From Paralvinella palmiformis (lineage: Eukaryota > Annelida > Polychaeta > Terebellida > Alvinellidae): DNA of 64,000 nucleotides. Both the position numbers and the translations under genes were made by a program. The stretch lies in NCBI GenBank assembly GCA_025642065.1, contig JAODUP010001045.1, forward strand, positions 62,001-126,000, written 5' to 3'. The notes below the pieces were generated by a model that was not told where the DNA came from, did not search any database, and saw only the letters and a program-made list of their open reading frames with translations. Shown piece after piece: positions 47,081-57,846 of the stretch; position 1 is the first letter of the stretch; the number at the start of each line of letters is the position of its first letter.

Positions 47081-47539
47081 CTGAGACAGACAGACAGACA
47101 GACACAGACAGACAAGATTGACCAATTGTCCGTCGAGCAGCCAGAGCGGAGATACAAGAAGCCAGCATGCCAAGAATGACACGTGCATTCAGAAAGATGC
47201 ATTTCCATGCAACAAGACGGAAACTAGAATGGAGCAGATTTGAAGCGAAACAAAAACCAAAACGTAAACAAACAGAACAGACGGTCCTCATTTTGGTAAA
47301 AGAGAGCATTCACTAAGAGAAACAAACCTTGTTTAACACTGGACCGGATGTGGGAACTGGGGACTGGGAAACAAAACAAAAAACAACACGAGAACTGGGC
47401 CATCAGGTGTAACACAAACCATAAATGCAATATGTTATTGTATTTAAAGCAGAGAGGCTTAGTCAGTGAGATCTAGTGAGGATGTTTTTTTAAAGCCACG
47501 GTGGACTCTTGAAACAAAAACTCTTTAGAGAATCCCGAT

Positions 47540-47885
47540 GATGGTTTCACAAACGTAACCATGTTTCATAAACCTGCCAGTGTTTAGTTGTTTTTAAAAT
47601 AAAATTTTGAAACATGAACACGTTTTTTAATTAAAAGGATGCTGTTTCTCTGAAGATGGCAGTTATTGAAATAAGGTCATGGTTTCTATAAGCTTAGTCA
47701 GTTTTCAAAAAAATACTGTCAAGTTTACTAAAAGTAAGTTTCTGAACAGCTGGGTCAAGTTTCTAAACCCATATAAATCAGTTTTCTGTAAACCATGTCA
47801 AATTTCCAAAAGCATGATTAAGATTGCTAAAAACAGTGACATCTTTCTGAAACATGGGATGCTTATAAACCAGAATATTAGGATA
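47540..47885. repeat. Degenerate minisatellite, about 28-32 bp unit
   Basis: A recurring theme of TTTCTGAAACATG or TTTCTGTAAACCATGTCAA occurs roughly ten times with much divergence (near 47560, 47690, 47725, 47760, 47785, 47810 and 47845). Confidence 0.5.
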
Positions 47886-48620
47886 TGGCATTGGAAATTT
47901 CTAGGTTCAGGTTTGAATCTCAATGAAACATATATGCGTGTACTGTCTCTCTGGGGATTCATCCTTTGGCCATTTGTTCCGAATATGACACGCACATACT
48001 CGCTCACTTTCTAAATATATGGACATACAGCCAAGGCAAATTCCCCTGGGAAAAGGGTCCACAAACACAGGTATGATTTGGAAAGAAACCCCAAATTAGG
48101 AGGTTCTAAGTACAGTGCTTTGATCACTACATTATTAGATATCCCCTCAAAGAATAGACAAATCCTCATTTCCAAATGTCTTACTGCGAGGAAAGAAAAC
48201 TAATAATGAGAATGTGCGATGTTTCATTGTCATTTATCGATTGACACAGTGGCATTATAATTAAATGCGAAAAAGGAATAATCTGTAATTGTTTACAATA
48301 ATTTACACCATCATTAAATTGTGGCCTTAATTTCAGGATTGATGCCATCTGGGGATACAGTTTCAGTCGTTTCAAGAAAAATGATAGTGGGGGGGGGGTG
48401 TAATGATGGGGTTTAATGGCACACAAACATAAGGAAATCAAATGAATGCCAATCTTTAAAGGTTGATATTCATAATATCATTAATACTGTCTACTCAGTT
48501 CTTTAATGTGTCATAATTACTTCCCATTATTATTAACCTTATTGGTCATGTGTACTGTATGGTTTTATTTCATGTTGTATTATTTTAAGGAATCACAATT
48601 TTTTATAGTCTACATATACA

Positions 48621-49042
48621 CATGGTTCCCACAGCCAAGGAAATATTATTTTCCAGGACATCTCCAAGACAAAGTATACAAGATATAAAGGTAGTAAATG
48701 AAGATCTGTACAAAAACAGCATATCATATGTATTTAATGTATGATAGATTACTGATATTTTTATGGCACACCCTCTTCTTCACCCCTTCTAGCTATCTGG
48801 ACCACCCACTTTTATTAAAATTTTAACTGGCCATGTACCGGTACTCTTTTTCTTCTACAATCAAAGTTTTCTTCTACAGGCATAATATTTATTCACAGTT
48901 TTTTTAAATTATGAGTGGATTTTTTTAACAGGCATTAATTTTTCCAGGACATTTCCTGATTTTGTAAAATTCAAGGATATTTCCAGGACCTGGAAAACGA
49001 ATTTGTTATTTTCAAGGTTTTCCAGGATGGGTGGGAACCATG
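48621..49042. mobile_element. 422-bp MITE with CATGGTTCCCAC ends, copy 1
   Basis: A perfect 12-bp TIR CATGGTTCCCAC/GTGGGAACCATG, then subterminal TTTCCAGGACA words on both sides. A truncated second copy lies in reverse orientation at 62395-62677. No clean target duplication was found. Confidence 0.75.
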
Positions 49043-49229
49043 CATACATGTAATGTTTTATTGACATGTCTGTATAATCAAACCTTTAATTATAACACTA
49101 TCAATAGTATTATGTATGTTTATTTTCATGTTTACATAGAGTGCACTAAAGTGAATTTTTTTTATTCTGTTTTATAATAATGATATTAATATGCTATGTG
49201 CAAATTTTAAATCCCAGATCTGGGGGATG

Positions 49230-49509
49230 CAGTGTTCCAGCTAGGTTTTGAAAAGTACAGGGTGCAGTTGGCAGATGGAGGGCACTTTTATGCGTGAAAG
49301 TTATTTTTGAGGGCACATCATTTGAAATCCGTTTTTAGTTAACTTTGGCATTTAGTTAATATTCATGAAATGGAGCTTGTGACAGTATCATAATTACCAA
49401 TAACACCGGGCGCCCTATAAATACACAGGGCACAAAATAAAACGTACAGGGCACAGTTAAATAGGGGCAGGGCATTGCGCCACTGTGTAATGGCCTAGCT
49501 GGAACACTG
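49230..49509. mobile_element. 280-bp hAT-like MITE
   Basis: TIR CAGTGTTCCAGCTAGG against CCTAGCTGGAACACTG. The 8-bp word GGGATGCA occurs at both borders (49224-49231 and 49509-49516), as expected for hAT target duplication, though it overlaps the TIR by one or two bases. Internal GGGCACA/AGGGCA words recur. No ORF. Confidence 0.8.
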
Positions 49510-49753
49510 GGATGCACCGCTGTTCAAGGAAAATCCACCACATAAACTAAGAGAGATTTAAACAATGAGAGTGAAATCAGTGGAAAGATAATTTCATGAT
49601 TTAATTAGACAGGACACGTTTGCCATAAAAGAAAACCAACTTACTGTAAATAAATTAACAAATGCTGCAGCATTTCCTTCTTTTTTGGTTTAATATTGAG
49701 CTGAATTATGAACAATCTTCATTTAGAACAACAAACCATGACACATTTGTTGG

Positions 49754-50331
49754 TTAAAGGGACAGTCCAAACAACAGAAAATATGTTTTAAATATGTAAT
49801 GCTTAGAACAGTAACCAAATTTCCACAATGATAATCACGAAATGTACCTGATATAACAGGTATAGGGAAATAATCCCAATTACTGGAGGGCCACCATTAC
49901 GGCTACATCGGAAGCCAGATTCGAAGGCGGGAAGGAGAAACTGAATTGTTCTGATGTCACATGAGGGCTCTCAAGACAGATGTCGATTATAGTTTCTCTT
50001 GAGCACTAATTTCTAAGCCACTTTGAATCATCTTCCTCTTGTCAGGTTCCTTCTGGCTCAAACTGATATGGTTGTATGCCATTCATGACTTAATTTTAAC
50101 AAGATAATGCCGTTTAGTTCAGGAATAATTCTTTGCTCACACTTGTTTACATGCTGGCTAGCTTCAAAATGGCAACGCTCACAGGCCATTAAAAGTAGAT
50201 TAATCAGCACTTTGAACTGGATTATTTACTATGTGGGTGATCATTTACACATTTTGACATTATTTATGATATTTGTGAGTAGAGCTGAGTTAGATCTCAA
50301 AATTTGAAACGAAGGTGGACTATCTCTTTAG
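49754..50331. mobile_element. 578-bp MITE with TTAAAGGGAYAGTCCA ends
   Basis: Left TTAAAGGGACAGTCCA and right (complement) CTAAAGAGATAGTCCA. The outer TTAA/TTAG suggests a TTAA target (piggyBac- or Kolobok-type), with one base mutated at the right. A short open frame inside (50107-50307) is not convincing. Confidence 0.7.
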
Positions 50332-50654
50332 CCTGTGTCCCATCTTAATTAGTATAAAATTGTTTAACCTTCAGCCTGTAGATCCAGAAATAACATCTAT
50401 TCATTTCGTCAATTATGTTCTAAGCTAGCAGCACTCTAAACTTATCAGTGACTAAAATTCATTTTAGTCATTCTAGCATCACAAATTGTGGAAATGTGGA
50501 ACTTTTGTTAGTTTCTATTCTTTGACGAGATGCAGAAATATTTCACTTCGAATAAAAATGGTTGGTTAGGCTTGGACTAATCACGAAGCGAGTGACGACG
50601 TGTATTGGGTGGTTTCGTCCGCTGACTAAGCCTCTGATAAAAGGGCAACAAACG

Positions 50655-50962
50655 CTAAAAACATATAGAAAAAATAAACCATAATGAGTCAAGCAAAAAC
50701 ATATTGATTTCTTTTTTCATTATTCGAATCAAATTGTAAAATAGGAACACAAACTGCTTTCGGTTAGTGATGTGGGTAAAGACGGAGAAACAAATACGCA
50801 GTTTAGCAGTGAAGTCACGCTCTGCTCGAGATAAAAGCTGAATGTTTTGTTCCGGGTGAATAAAGTGCTTCTCCATTGGCCAGAAGTAGTAAAAATTTGG
50901 TTCCATCCTCATGCAACACAGGATGATAAGTTTACTTCTTGGAACGGGGTTGTCAAAATGCA
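50655..50962 (-). CDS. Possible 3' exon of an unknown gene
   Basis: After the acceptor TTTTAACTGGCAG the minus strand is open for 102 codons (VHFDNPVPRSKLIILCCMRM ... SRAERDFTAKLRICFSVF). Its phase fits the leftover base of the exon ending at 51200. The sequence is not recognised; the last third is AT-rich and hydrophobic and may be read-through. Confidence 0.25.
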
Positions 50963-51199
50963 CTGCCAGTTAAAACAAGATTACAACTGCCTACAACTGC
51001 TGTCAATTCTGTTCATGCTTTGACAGATGATCATCTCAAAGTTAAAAAGAAAACTTGAAAAAATTGTTGTCTGAAGGATGCACGATATAAAATTGACTAA
51101 CGACAGAAAAGGGAAATTATTTACATCCAAGTGAAATAATCTAGATCAGCTACTGAGGATAATTAACTAATGAAACATCCACTAATTGTAGAAACATAC

Positions 51200-51315
51200 C
51201 TTCTCTCCCCAGAGGCTGCGTTTGGGTCTCCTTGCTGTAAGAGACGTGTTCCTTCAGTGGTATGTTGGTCTGAGTGACCTGTAACGTGGTCAGCGTTATG
51301 TTCTTCTTGCTCGTC
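51200..51315 (-). CDS. Exon of an unknown Thr-rich gene
   Basis: A 116-nt exon with an excellent acceptor (TGCCCTTTTCGTTTCCAG) and donor (GAAG|GTATGT). In the phase set by the upstream exon it encodes TSKKNITLTTLQVTQTNIPL then KEHVSYSKETQTQPLGRE without a stop. Polar and Thr/Lys-rich. Not recognised. Confidence 0.45.
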
Positions 51316-52131
51316 CTGGAAACGAAAAGGGCATAAAGCATCTGTCACATAGCGGCACTTGTTTAGATGAACCTTAACTGTATTACGCACAACATCGCGG
51401 ATTGTTTTGATATAATGAACAGTGTCATGGTGGTTTGCAGACTTAAGGGAAGATGTTGCCTCAATATGTAAGAGACCGAAGCCACGCATCACATAGTCAC
51501 AAATCTGCTCATGCAGGGATACCAGTTTGGTTGGTGATGGGTTTGTTCACAAATTTGTATAAAATGTCAGTTAACATATACAGGGTACCCACAGGAGGTG
51601 GTCTCACAGACATGGTGCGTTTTGGACCAGCATTAATTTTACAGCAACACATTACTGCTCAAGCTGGAAGACTATGGTTATTGTATAACATTAGCCCAAA
51701 AGAAGCTGGCGATAATCAGGATGAGGAACGAGGAGCATGAGCATGTGTCAGATTTACATTTGGCTAGTATGGGATGCAGCTCAGGGACAGCTAAAGAGTA
51801 GAGGGCTCTCTAGCTTTGTGGTCCCTGATAAAAAAGAAATTAGATAGATCTATAAGAACAGATGAGATTTGTATATTTTCAAATTTAATGGGGCTCCTCT
51901 GGACTAATTTGAAACAGTTTAAAGTATTTTGGATCTCTCTAGTTGGAGTGGGTCTTTTAAATTCAATGGGGCCTTTGAATATATTGTTTTAGACATGGGG
52001 GGGGGGAGGAGAGAGAAAATACGTAATGAAGGGGCCCTAAATTCTATTAACTCAGGGGCCTCTTGAGGCCTAAATCCCCTGCAGATTAATCTAACATTCG
52101 GAAGGATCTTAGTCCACAGGTTCCATTTCAG

Positions 52132-52194
52132 GGCCACTAACATTGGATAAGGGCCACTAACTTTCAAATGTTAGTGGCCTTCTGGGCCACTAAC
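52132..52194. repeat. GGCCACTAAC repeat with hairpin
   Basis: Four copies of GGCCACTAAC: direct at 52132, 52152 and 52185, inverted at 52170-52179. Copies 2 and 3 form a 10-bp hairpin with an 8-nt loop. Confidence 0.85.
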
Positions 52195-52439
52195 ATATTT
52201 TTCCCAACCTTTTCCCCGGCCCAATGGTTAGTGAGATGGGACAGTTGTAGTAATGTGCCATTGGGAAGTAAAAAGTTACTTCTCTGATGACTAAAGAATG
52301 GGAACCTCCTAGTAATGGAATGATCTTTTACACATAGTTATACAGAGAGTGGTATTCAGTGTGTGTGCATGTGTGTGTGAGTTCACGTGAGTGCCCAAGT
52401 GCAGATATTATATATTATATATCACCTCGTGATACATAC

Positions 52440-52527
52440 GTTTTGGTAGTTGTTGTTGCCGTAGCTGATGTGGTATCACATGGTATCAGTGTACTTGGTT
52501 TCGTGGCTGTATCACCACTCTCCACAG
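52440..52527 (-). CDS. Upstream exon of the unknown Thr-rich gene
   Basis: An 88-nt exon between TTTTATCTTCCAG and AAAC|GTATGT. Only one frame is open: VESGDTATKPSTLIPCDTTS then ATATTTTK. Its 3' phase (two leftover bases) joins the exon at 51315 as Thr and stays open. The Ser/Thr richness suggests a mucin-like linker. Start and end of the gene are unknown. Confidence 0.45.
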
Positions 52528-52529
52528 CT

Positions 52530-53565
52530 GGAAGATAAAATAGCATCCGATATACTGAGGCCCTATATTTATAATACAGTAAAAATCTGGTTACAAAATG
52601 AAACAGCGTCTTAAATCAAAATGGCCTGTTGGTCCGACCAAGCTCCCATTTACTTCCATAATAAATCAACTCAGATATACCGAAGTATTTATGGTGACTT
52701 GCTACACACATATCATAACTATTTTTATACAATAAAAACTGGCTTAATACGAAGTGATATTACGGTTGCAGCAGCAAAAGAAATTCTGTATAGACTGTGT
52801 TGGATATAAAGAAATTCTGTGTCAGAATTTTGCTTTGTTTTCAACTAACTGTCGAACTAACAGTGAACGTTATCCTATGATCGTGCTAATTGCAGTCTCT
52901 TATTTAAGGCAGTGATGATCTTAAAAATTACAATGCAATAACTACAAACTTAAAACTCATGGCAACGCATAGAAACTGCTAAGCAGAGTGATTGCAATGA
53001 AGGTAGACTTTTCTGCAAACTGTCGCACAACAAGTCATTAATGCTCAAGGATGTTTCATGTCATAGCGGGAAAAGATCAAAAGAAAGGTTGACTAAATTT
53101 TGCTAACATGACACAGAGAGAAGCTGGTAATCAGTAAAACTTCAAAACCAAGATGTTTCAGAAGAGTCGGGTAACTTCGGGTAACCCCCTTATCATATCA
53201 ACAGAAGGTATGGATGACACTGACAACTTCACTTTTCTTTGAGGGGGTGCACATAGTTGTAACTTTAAGACCCTAAAATGGAAGAGTGGCATGGTTTTAG
53301 AAATTTAATTGTTGTGTTTCACCCAATCAGCGAACAGGAACGTATTACCTCCATGTTTACTAAGCAATTGTTTTAATTTTCATCAATTACTGATATTGGT
53401 CATGTGGCATTTTATTTAAAAACTTGTATAACTCGAAATACCATCGTAACGAAATGATTTTCAGTTCTTCTTGAATTTCACTATAACCAACGTTTGCTGT
53501 ATATGATATGATAAAAGGGAAGGCGCACTTAGTGCTTTGTTTAAACTTGCTGCTTGTCTTACCTA
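52530..53565. other. No gene recognised
   Basis: Holds a short piece of repeat A near 52692-52735; otherwise nothing seen. Confidence 0.4.
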
Positions 53566-53597
53566 GGACATACACACATACACACACACACACACAT
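53566..53597. repeat. (CA)n microsatellite
   Basis: A CACACATA/CA run. Confidence 0.95.
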
Positions 53598-54026
53598 CAG
53601 CATTGGAAATTCCGTTAATACTCATCAGACACCAATGATGGCAAGTCCTAAAAGTTATCAGCCCCGATGAAAAGTTGCTGGCCCAGGTGCCACAAGAAAA
53701 TAGCAGTCAAGATATCGCAAAGCCAGCTGGACCTGCATGAAAAAGTTGGGAGCAATGTATAGGCTAAAAATACTAGTACATGGGTACTATGCATGATAGG
53801 GTGAATAACTGTCAATGGAAATGGGTTTACAAATGTAGGTGTGGCGAGGTCAAGAAAAGAAAAAATAGCCCTAAGCTTATTTTCACCAAGTGACACACAA
53901 AGCACCTAATAATTTAGTTATTAAACATCCATCTTTATTTCAGCATAAAATTAAATATATTCTTTTTGGGGGTTCAATCCCCAAATAACGATGTGTGAGA
54001 GTGTCAGATTTAAATTTCCCAGGTAA

Positions 54027-54089
54027 CTGTCTGTAAAAAGACATGTCTGTAAAAAGACATGTCTGTAAAAAGACATGTCTGTAAAAAGT
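54027..54089. repeat. 16-bp tandem repeat, about 4 copies
   Basis: The unit CTGTAAAAAGACATGT is repeated almost perfectly, and each unit holds the palindrome ACATGT. Confidence 0.95.
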
Positions 54090-54502
54090 GGTTACTTGAA
54101 AGAGGAGATTCCATTGATATTTGGCCAATCACCACCGTCGTACCAATGCTTCATATGTCAAGAGCATGTGAAAAACATAAACAGAACAACTTCTGTGCAC
54201 GCGTGATGTCAGACTCCAGTTCACTTCCGCCTACATTTGCAGGAAAAAACATTTTGAAAATGACAAATACAAATCTGGGTTTGTTCATTGAATAAATTAT
54301 TGTTTCTTATTATTTTAAATGTTTTATTTGCCGTGTGAAACGTAGAATAGGCTGAATATCAGCAGGACCACTGGGCCGGCAACTATAGAAAGATGCACGC
54401 CCGGGTCAAGAAGTGTTGGCCCCACGCCGGCTCTTATTTCCAACACTGCACACACACACAGAGTGCAAGAAGCTACACCATATAGAAAGGTGCTAACTGA
54501 TG

Positions 54503-54632
54503 ATGATGATTGATGTTTTACGGCCACATCTGTGCATATGTTAGACTAAAGTCAAAAGATGAAACACCCTACAGATATGCCCACACCGAGATTCGAACAC
54601 ACTAGCAGTTAGACCACACAGACGCCCGAAGA
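54503..54632 (-). repeat. tRNA-derived SINE (short)
   Basis: On minus: GGGCGTCTGTGTGGTCTAAC (A-box-like), then GTTCGAATCTCGG (B box, about 54600-54588), a body, and the end GGCCGTAAAACATCAATCAT followed by (CAT)n. The 3'-end word also occurs alone at 5583-5612, a truncated relative. Confidence 0.7.
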
Positions 54633-54946
54633 AACGTGCTTACTGAACGAAAGCCTCTGACGGATGAAGCACCCCTAATGATGTCGACAAAACACTGGAG
54701 ATTCAACGGTACAAACTGGACATCTGTAGTACAGCCCACTACCAGCTCCAATAATGAGCATACAAATAAACATTGTTTTGACAGTTTATAAACAAACCAG
54801 CATTCAGCTTTAATGTGTACCACCATTAATACCTATCAGACCAAAATTAAATGTCTCATTATATCAGACCAGCCAGCTAATATATAATCCACAAACTGGG
54901 TGCATAAATACATATAAGTGACACAACAAACAGGGATTTTCAGACT

Positions 54947-55020
54947 CGCTTATCCTTCCTAAGTTTCCTTTCCATCTGATCATTTGTTGATGAACTTTGC
55001 ATCGTACCCGGATGACGAAT
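54947..55020 (+). repeat. Dispersed repeat C, copy 2 (partial)
   Basis: CTCGCTTATCCTTCCTAAGT, then GTTGATGAACTTTGCATCGT. Matches the reverse complement of 58735-58805 and part of 33560-33640. Confidence 0.7.
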
Positions 55021-55785
55021 GCAATTATTAATAGCTACCATTAGACGTAACTGGTACATGTATTAGTTTTTAGACATTGAATTTTATATATAACGGTAAC
55101 AGTCTTTTCTTCCAGAATTTTAAAGCTTTCAGTTTGCAAATATTTAAAATCACTCACTTAACATACTACAACACCAAACACATCCAGTGCTCCTGGAGGA
55201 GGATGGAAGAAAACAGATTAGAAAATATCAAAAGTATGGGTGTTTCCAGGATGACATGTCCATGACGTTACGCTACAGTGAACATTTACTACCAAGGCAC
55301 CCCCAATATTATTATTAATGTAAACACAAACAATAGATGCACAGCATTCATTGGACACTATTTATAGAAACATGGGAAGAACCTTCGTTTACTGGTCACG
55401 TGTCACACATGAAAATTATGTATGGAAATTCGCTAACTTCCCACAAACACCTGGTAAACAGGGGCATATTCTAACCACAGCCATGGGTTCTGTGGGGGGA
55501 ATTGCCAGTGCAAGGTTTTTCCCAAAAATATATTGATTGGTCACCAGATAGAATTCACTCCCGTTAAACAACACTGGGGACAGACATGACTCATTCATGG
55601 AGTAACATACGAACAGATCATGAAACTAGTTCAGCGTGTTCGAAGAACAATGTGAAGGGATAACCAATTGCTGATGAGGAAGGACAATGAGATGAAGACA
55701 TTGGCTATCTAATGATGAGTTATAACCAATAATAATGATGGTGAAATCTAATAAAATTGGAAAAACCCGGACAGGGATTGTTATA
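55021..55785. other. No gene recognised
   Basis: Open frames on both strands near 55.35-55.6 kb look like opposite faces of one non-coding stretch. Nothing firm. Confidence 0.4.
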
Positions 55786-55790
55786 ACTGG

Positions 55791-55799
55791 TATAAAAAG
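55791..55799 (+). promoter_or_regulatory. TATA box of a candidate gene
   Basis: TATAAAAAG lies about 100 nt upstream of the signal-peptide ATG at 55896, with a plausible transcription start about 30 nt downstream. Confidence 0.45.
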
Positions 55800-55895
55800 A
55801 CCACGTTGACAGACAGGATTAAACTGAATGTCAGCAAAAGGTATACATTATACTATTAAAAAGAGGAAAGGAGCTCACTAGAAACAGCCGACAAG

Positions 55896-55935
55896 ATGAA
55901 GATGTTACTATCTCTTAAACTGTGTACCTTCATAG
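55896..55935 (+). CDS. First coding exon of a candidate secreted protein
   Basis: ATG at 55896 (context ACAAGATG) opens MKMLLSLKLCTFI, the start of a signal peptide, and runs into a consensus donor ATAG|GTAAGT after 40 nt (phase 1). With the TATA box upstream it has the layout of a short first exon of a secreted protein. Later exons were not identified in the following 8 kb. Confidence 0.4.
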
Positions 55936-56869
55936 GTAAGTCAACGATCGTGATCATCTCACAATATCAGTGATCTATCCTAAATGGCTCAGCGAAGAAG
56001 GTGTCCTGAGAGAATATGAGCTCGCTGGACACTGTGGACAAATTATTATCTATTGGATGCTAATTAAACCGGTAACTAAAAACAGTATAGCCACTTGGTA
56101 GCTGAAGATGGGATCAGATTGCATAGTTCTACTCTGAAGAGCTAATTACAAACAAACAAGTTCCATAACACAGATGGTAAATTATTATGACAAAAAAATG
56201 AGCCTAATTTTGAACAAATATTACTATATCGGCAGCATCAGCATAACGCTCTTTCACATCAAAGCTGTTCAATGGATAAAAATCAACTGCACTTATTGCT
56301 TGCTCATCTCAAAGCGGAGCATCTACGTGGTCTAAGTGGCAGACCTCAGGCACTCCGGTTCAGAACCAAGCCAGGCAATATTTCAAGGGTGTTTCATCAC
56401 TTCCCTGGTGAAAAGATCATGAACTATTCAAGAATCGTGCATGAACAGTTCATGCACAGAATTCATGAATAACACATGAACAGTTCATGAATGGTTCTTG
56501 AACATGAAATGGTCCTATTCATGAAAAGTTCATGAACATTTCAAGGCACAGAGCTTAGGAACTGTTCAAGAACATTTCAATGCACATAGTCCATGAACAG
56601 TTCATGAATGGTTCTGAAACATGAAATGGTCCTATTCACTGTAAAATATGCATATTTCAGTAAGTGAGAAACTCCAAACTAATTAGTTTCATTATTTATT
56701 TTATCATAAAAATAACAATCATTTCTCATGTAAATAAAATATAATTCAACTGCATGGTTTAAACAAATCCGAACTCAACTAAAATTTGGAGCTCAGCTCT
56801 GGGCAGACTGTGACTGTCACTGACCCTGGGCTACATGGTTACGCCTTACGGTAATAGCAGACCTCTAGA

Positions 56870-57165
56870 TCTATTACCTAACAATAGTAACATTATATTT
56901 ACAATTGATGCCACTAGACTAGGTAGTAGGTCTAGATCTAGATCATACTTCATAATCATAGACATAGATAAACATTACATGTCTAGGTGTTAAAACATAA
57001 ACCGTTGATTAGATCTAGATCTATATTCTATATGCTATTTCAGTATCTGTTTTAAAAATATACACTAATACACTATAATAGTCAAATAGAAATCTGAACG
57101 TTACTTAGAATTAGATGTAGATCTAACAGTATCATTATGATTAGAGTCTAGACTCTAGATATAAT
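56870..57165. repeat. AGATCTAGATCT-rich patch
   Basis: Dense TCTAGATCTA, AGATCTAGATCTA and TAGACTCTAGA words (56872, 56933, 57011, 57118, 57150). Smaller patches are at 4.59, 11.49-11.56 and 11.65 kb. Confidence 0.8.
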
Positions 57166-57171
57166 CCCTTG

Positions 57172-57290
57172 TTAATCATAATCATAATGCCGTCTCCTGC
57201 TCTCCTTTACGATAATCGGAAAATCCTTTCTTGGTGTAACAATGCCTGTGTCTTTAACAATACTCAACAGGCTCTCCAACACCCAATCAA
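57172..57290 (-). CDS. Possible terminal exon inside the palindrome-array element
   Basis: After the acceptor TGTATATTTTAG (57291) the minus strand encodes DWVLESLLSIVKDTGIVTPR then KDFPIIVKESRRRHYDYD and a stop. Composition is protein-like and no repeats are present. It may be the last exon of the element's own gene. Family not recognised. Confidence 0.4.
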
Positions 57291-57474
57291 CTAAAATATA
57301 CATGCTGATTTAAGATGGTCACATTTGAAAACTTCTTAAAGCTGTTGTAAACAACACTTGTATGAGGCTGCTCTTAAACCACTCAACCGTTTAAAACAAA
57401 ACTAGCAATCACGCTTTTATCTCGTTGACAAATCACATCACCGGAAAATCGCGCGAGAGTTCACGCATGCGATT

Positions 57475-57640
57475 TATAGGCCTAGTTGTTGCTACTTCTA
57501 AACCCGGCACTGGTAAGGGGACAGGTTCGATTCCAGTAAGAGGTCGAAACTTTTCCAGAGATTAATTTCTCGGCTCACAATATCGTGGGTGGCTAACCAC
57601 GTTAAATGACGCTGCCTTCTCCACTGAATTATTAAAAATA
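57475..57640 (+). repeat. SINE-like fragment with B box
   Basis: GGTTCGATTCC at 57524-57534 is a perfect pol III B box. An A-box-like TAGGCCTAGTTG lies about 45 nt upstream (57478). Runs into repeat B copy 3, so repeat B could be the body of this SINE on the other strand or a nested insertion. Confidence 0.4.
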
Positions 57641-57846
57641 AAGGGGGACGTTGTCGTTAAAGACCCCATGAGGACGTAAAATAATTAAATACTCTGGCAG
57701 TGACCACCTTCAATAAAGGCTTCATAGTATTTCGACTCCATCTTTCCATACTGCTCCTCTTTGAGTGGTGGGAGAGGAGATCCCCAACCACTCCAATATA
57801 GAGGCTGTGCCGAATACGTGACAGCCTGGGGATTCTCCCCAAAAAA
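57634..57846 (-). repeat. Dispersed repeat B, copy 3
   Basis: Reverse complement of 16693-16886, including the AAAGGGGGACGTT...AAAGACCCC end. Confidence 0.85.

Noticed and set aside
53648..53905. Minus-strand hydrophobic ORF as a signal-peptide gene
   Set aside because: No splice or start support; neighbouring words (AAAGTTGCTGGCCCAG) resemble the complement of 54365-54385, suggesting repeat sequence.
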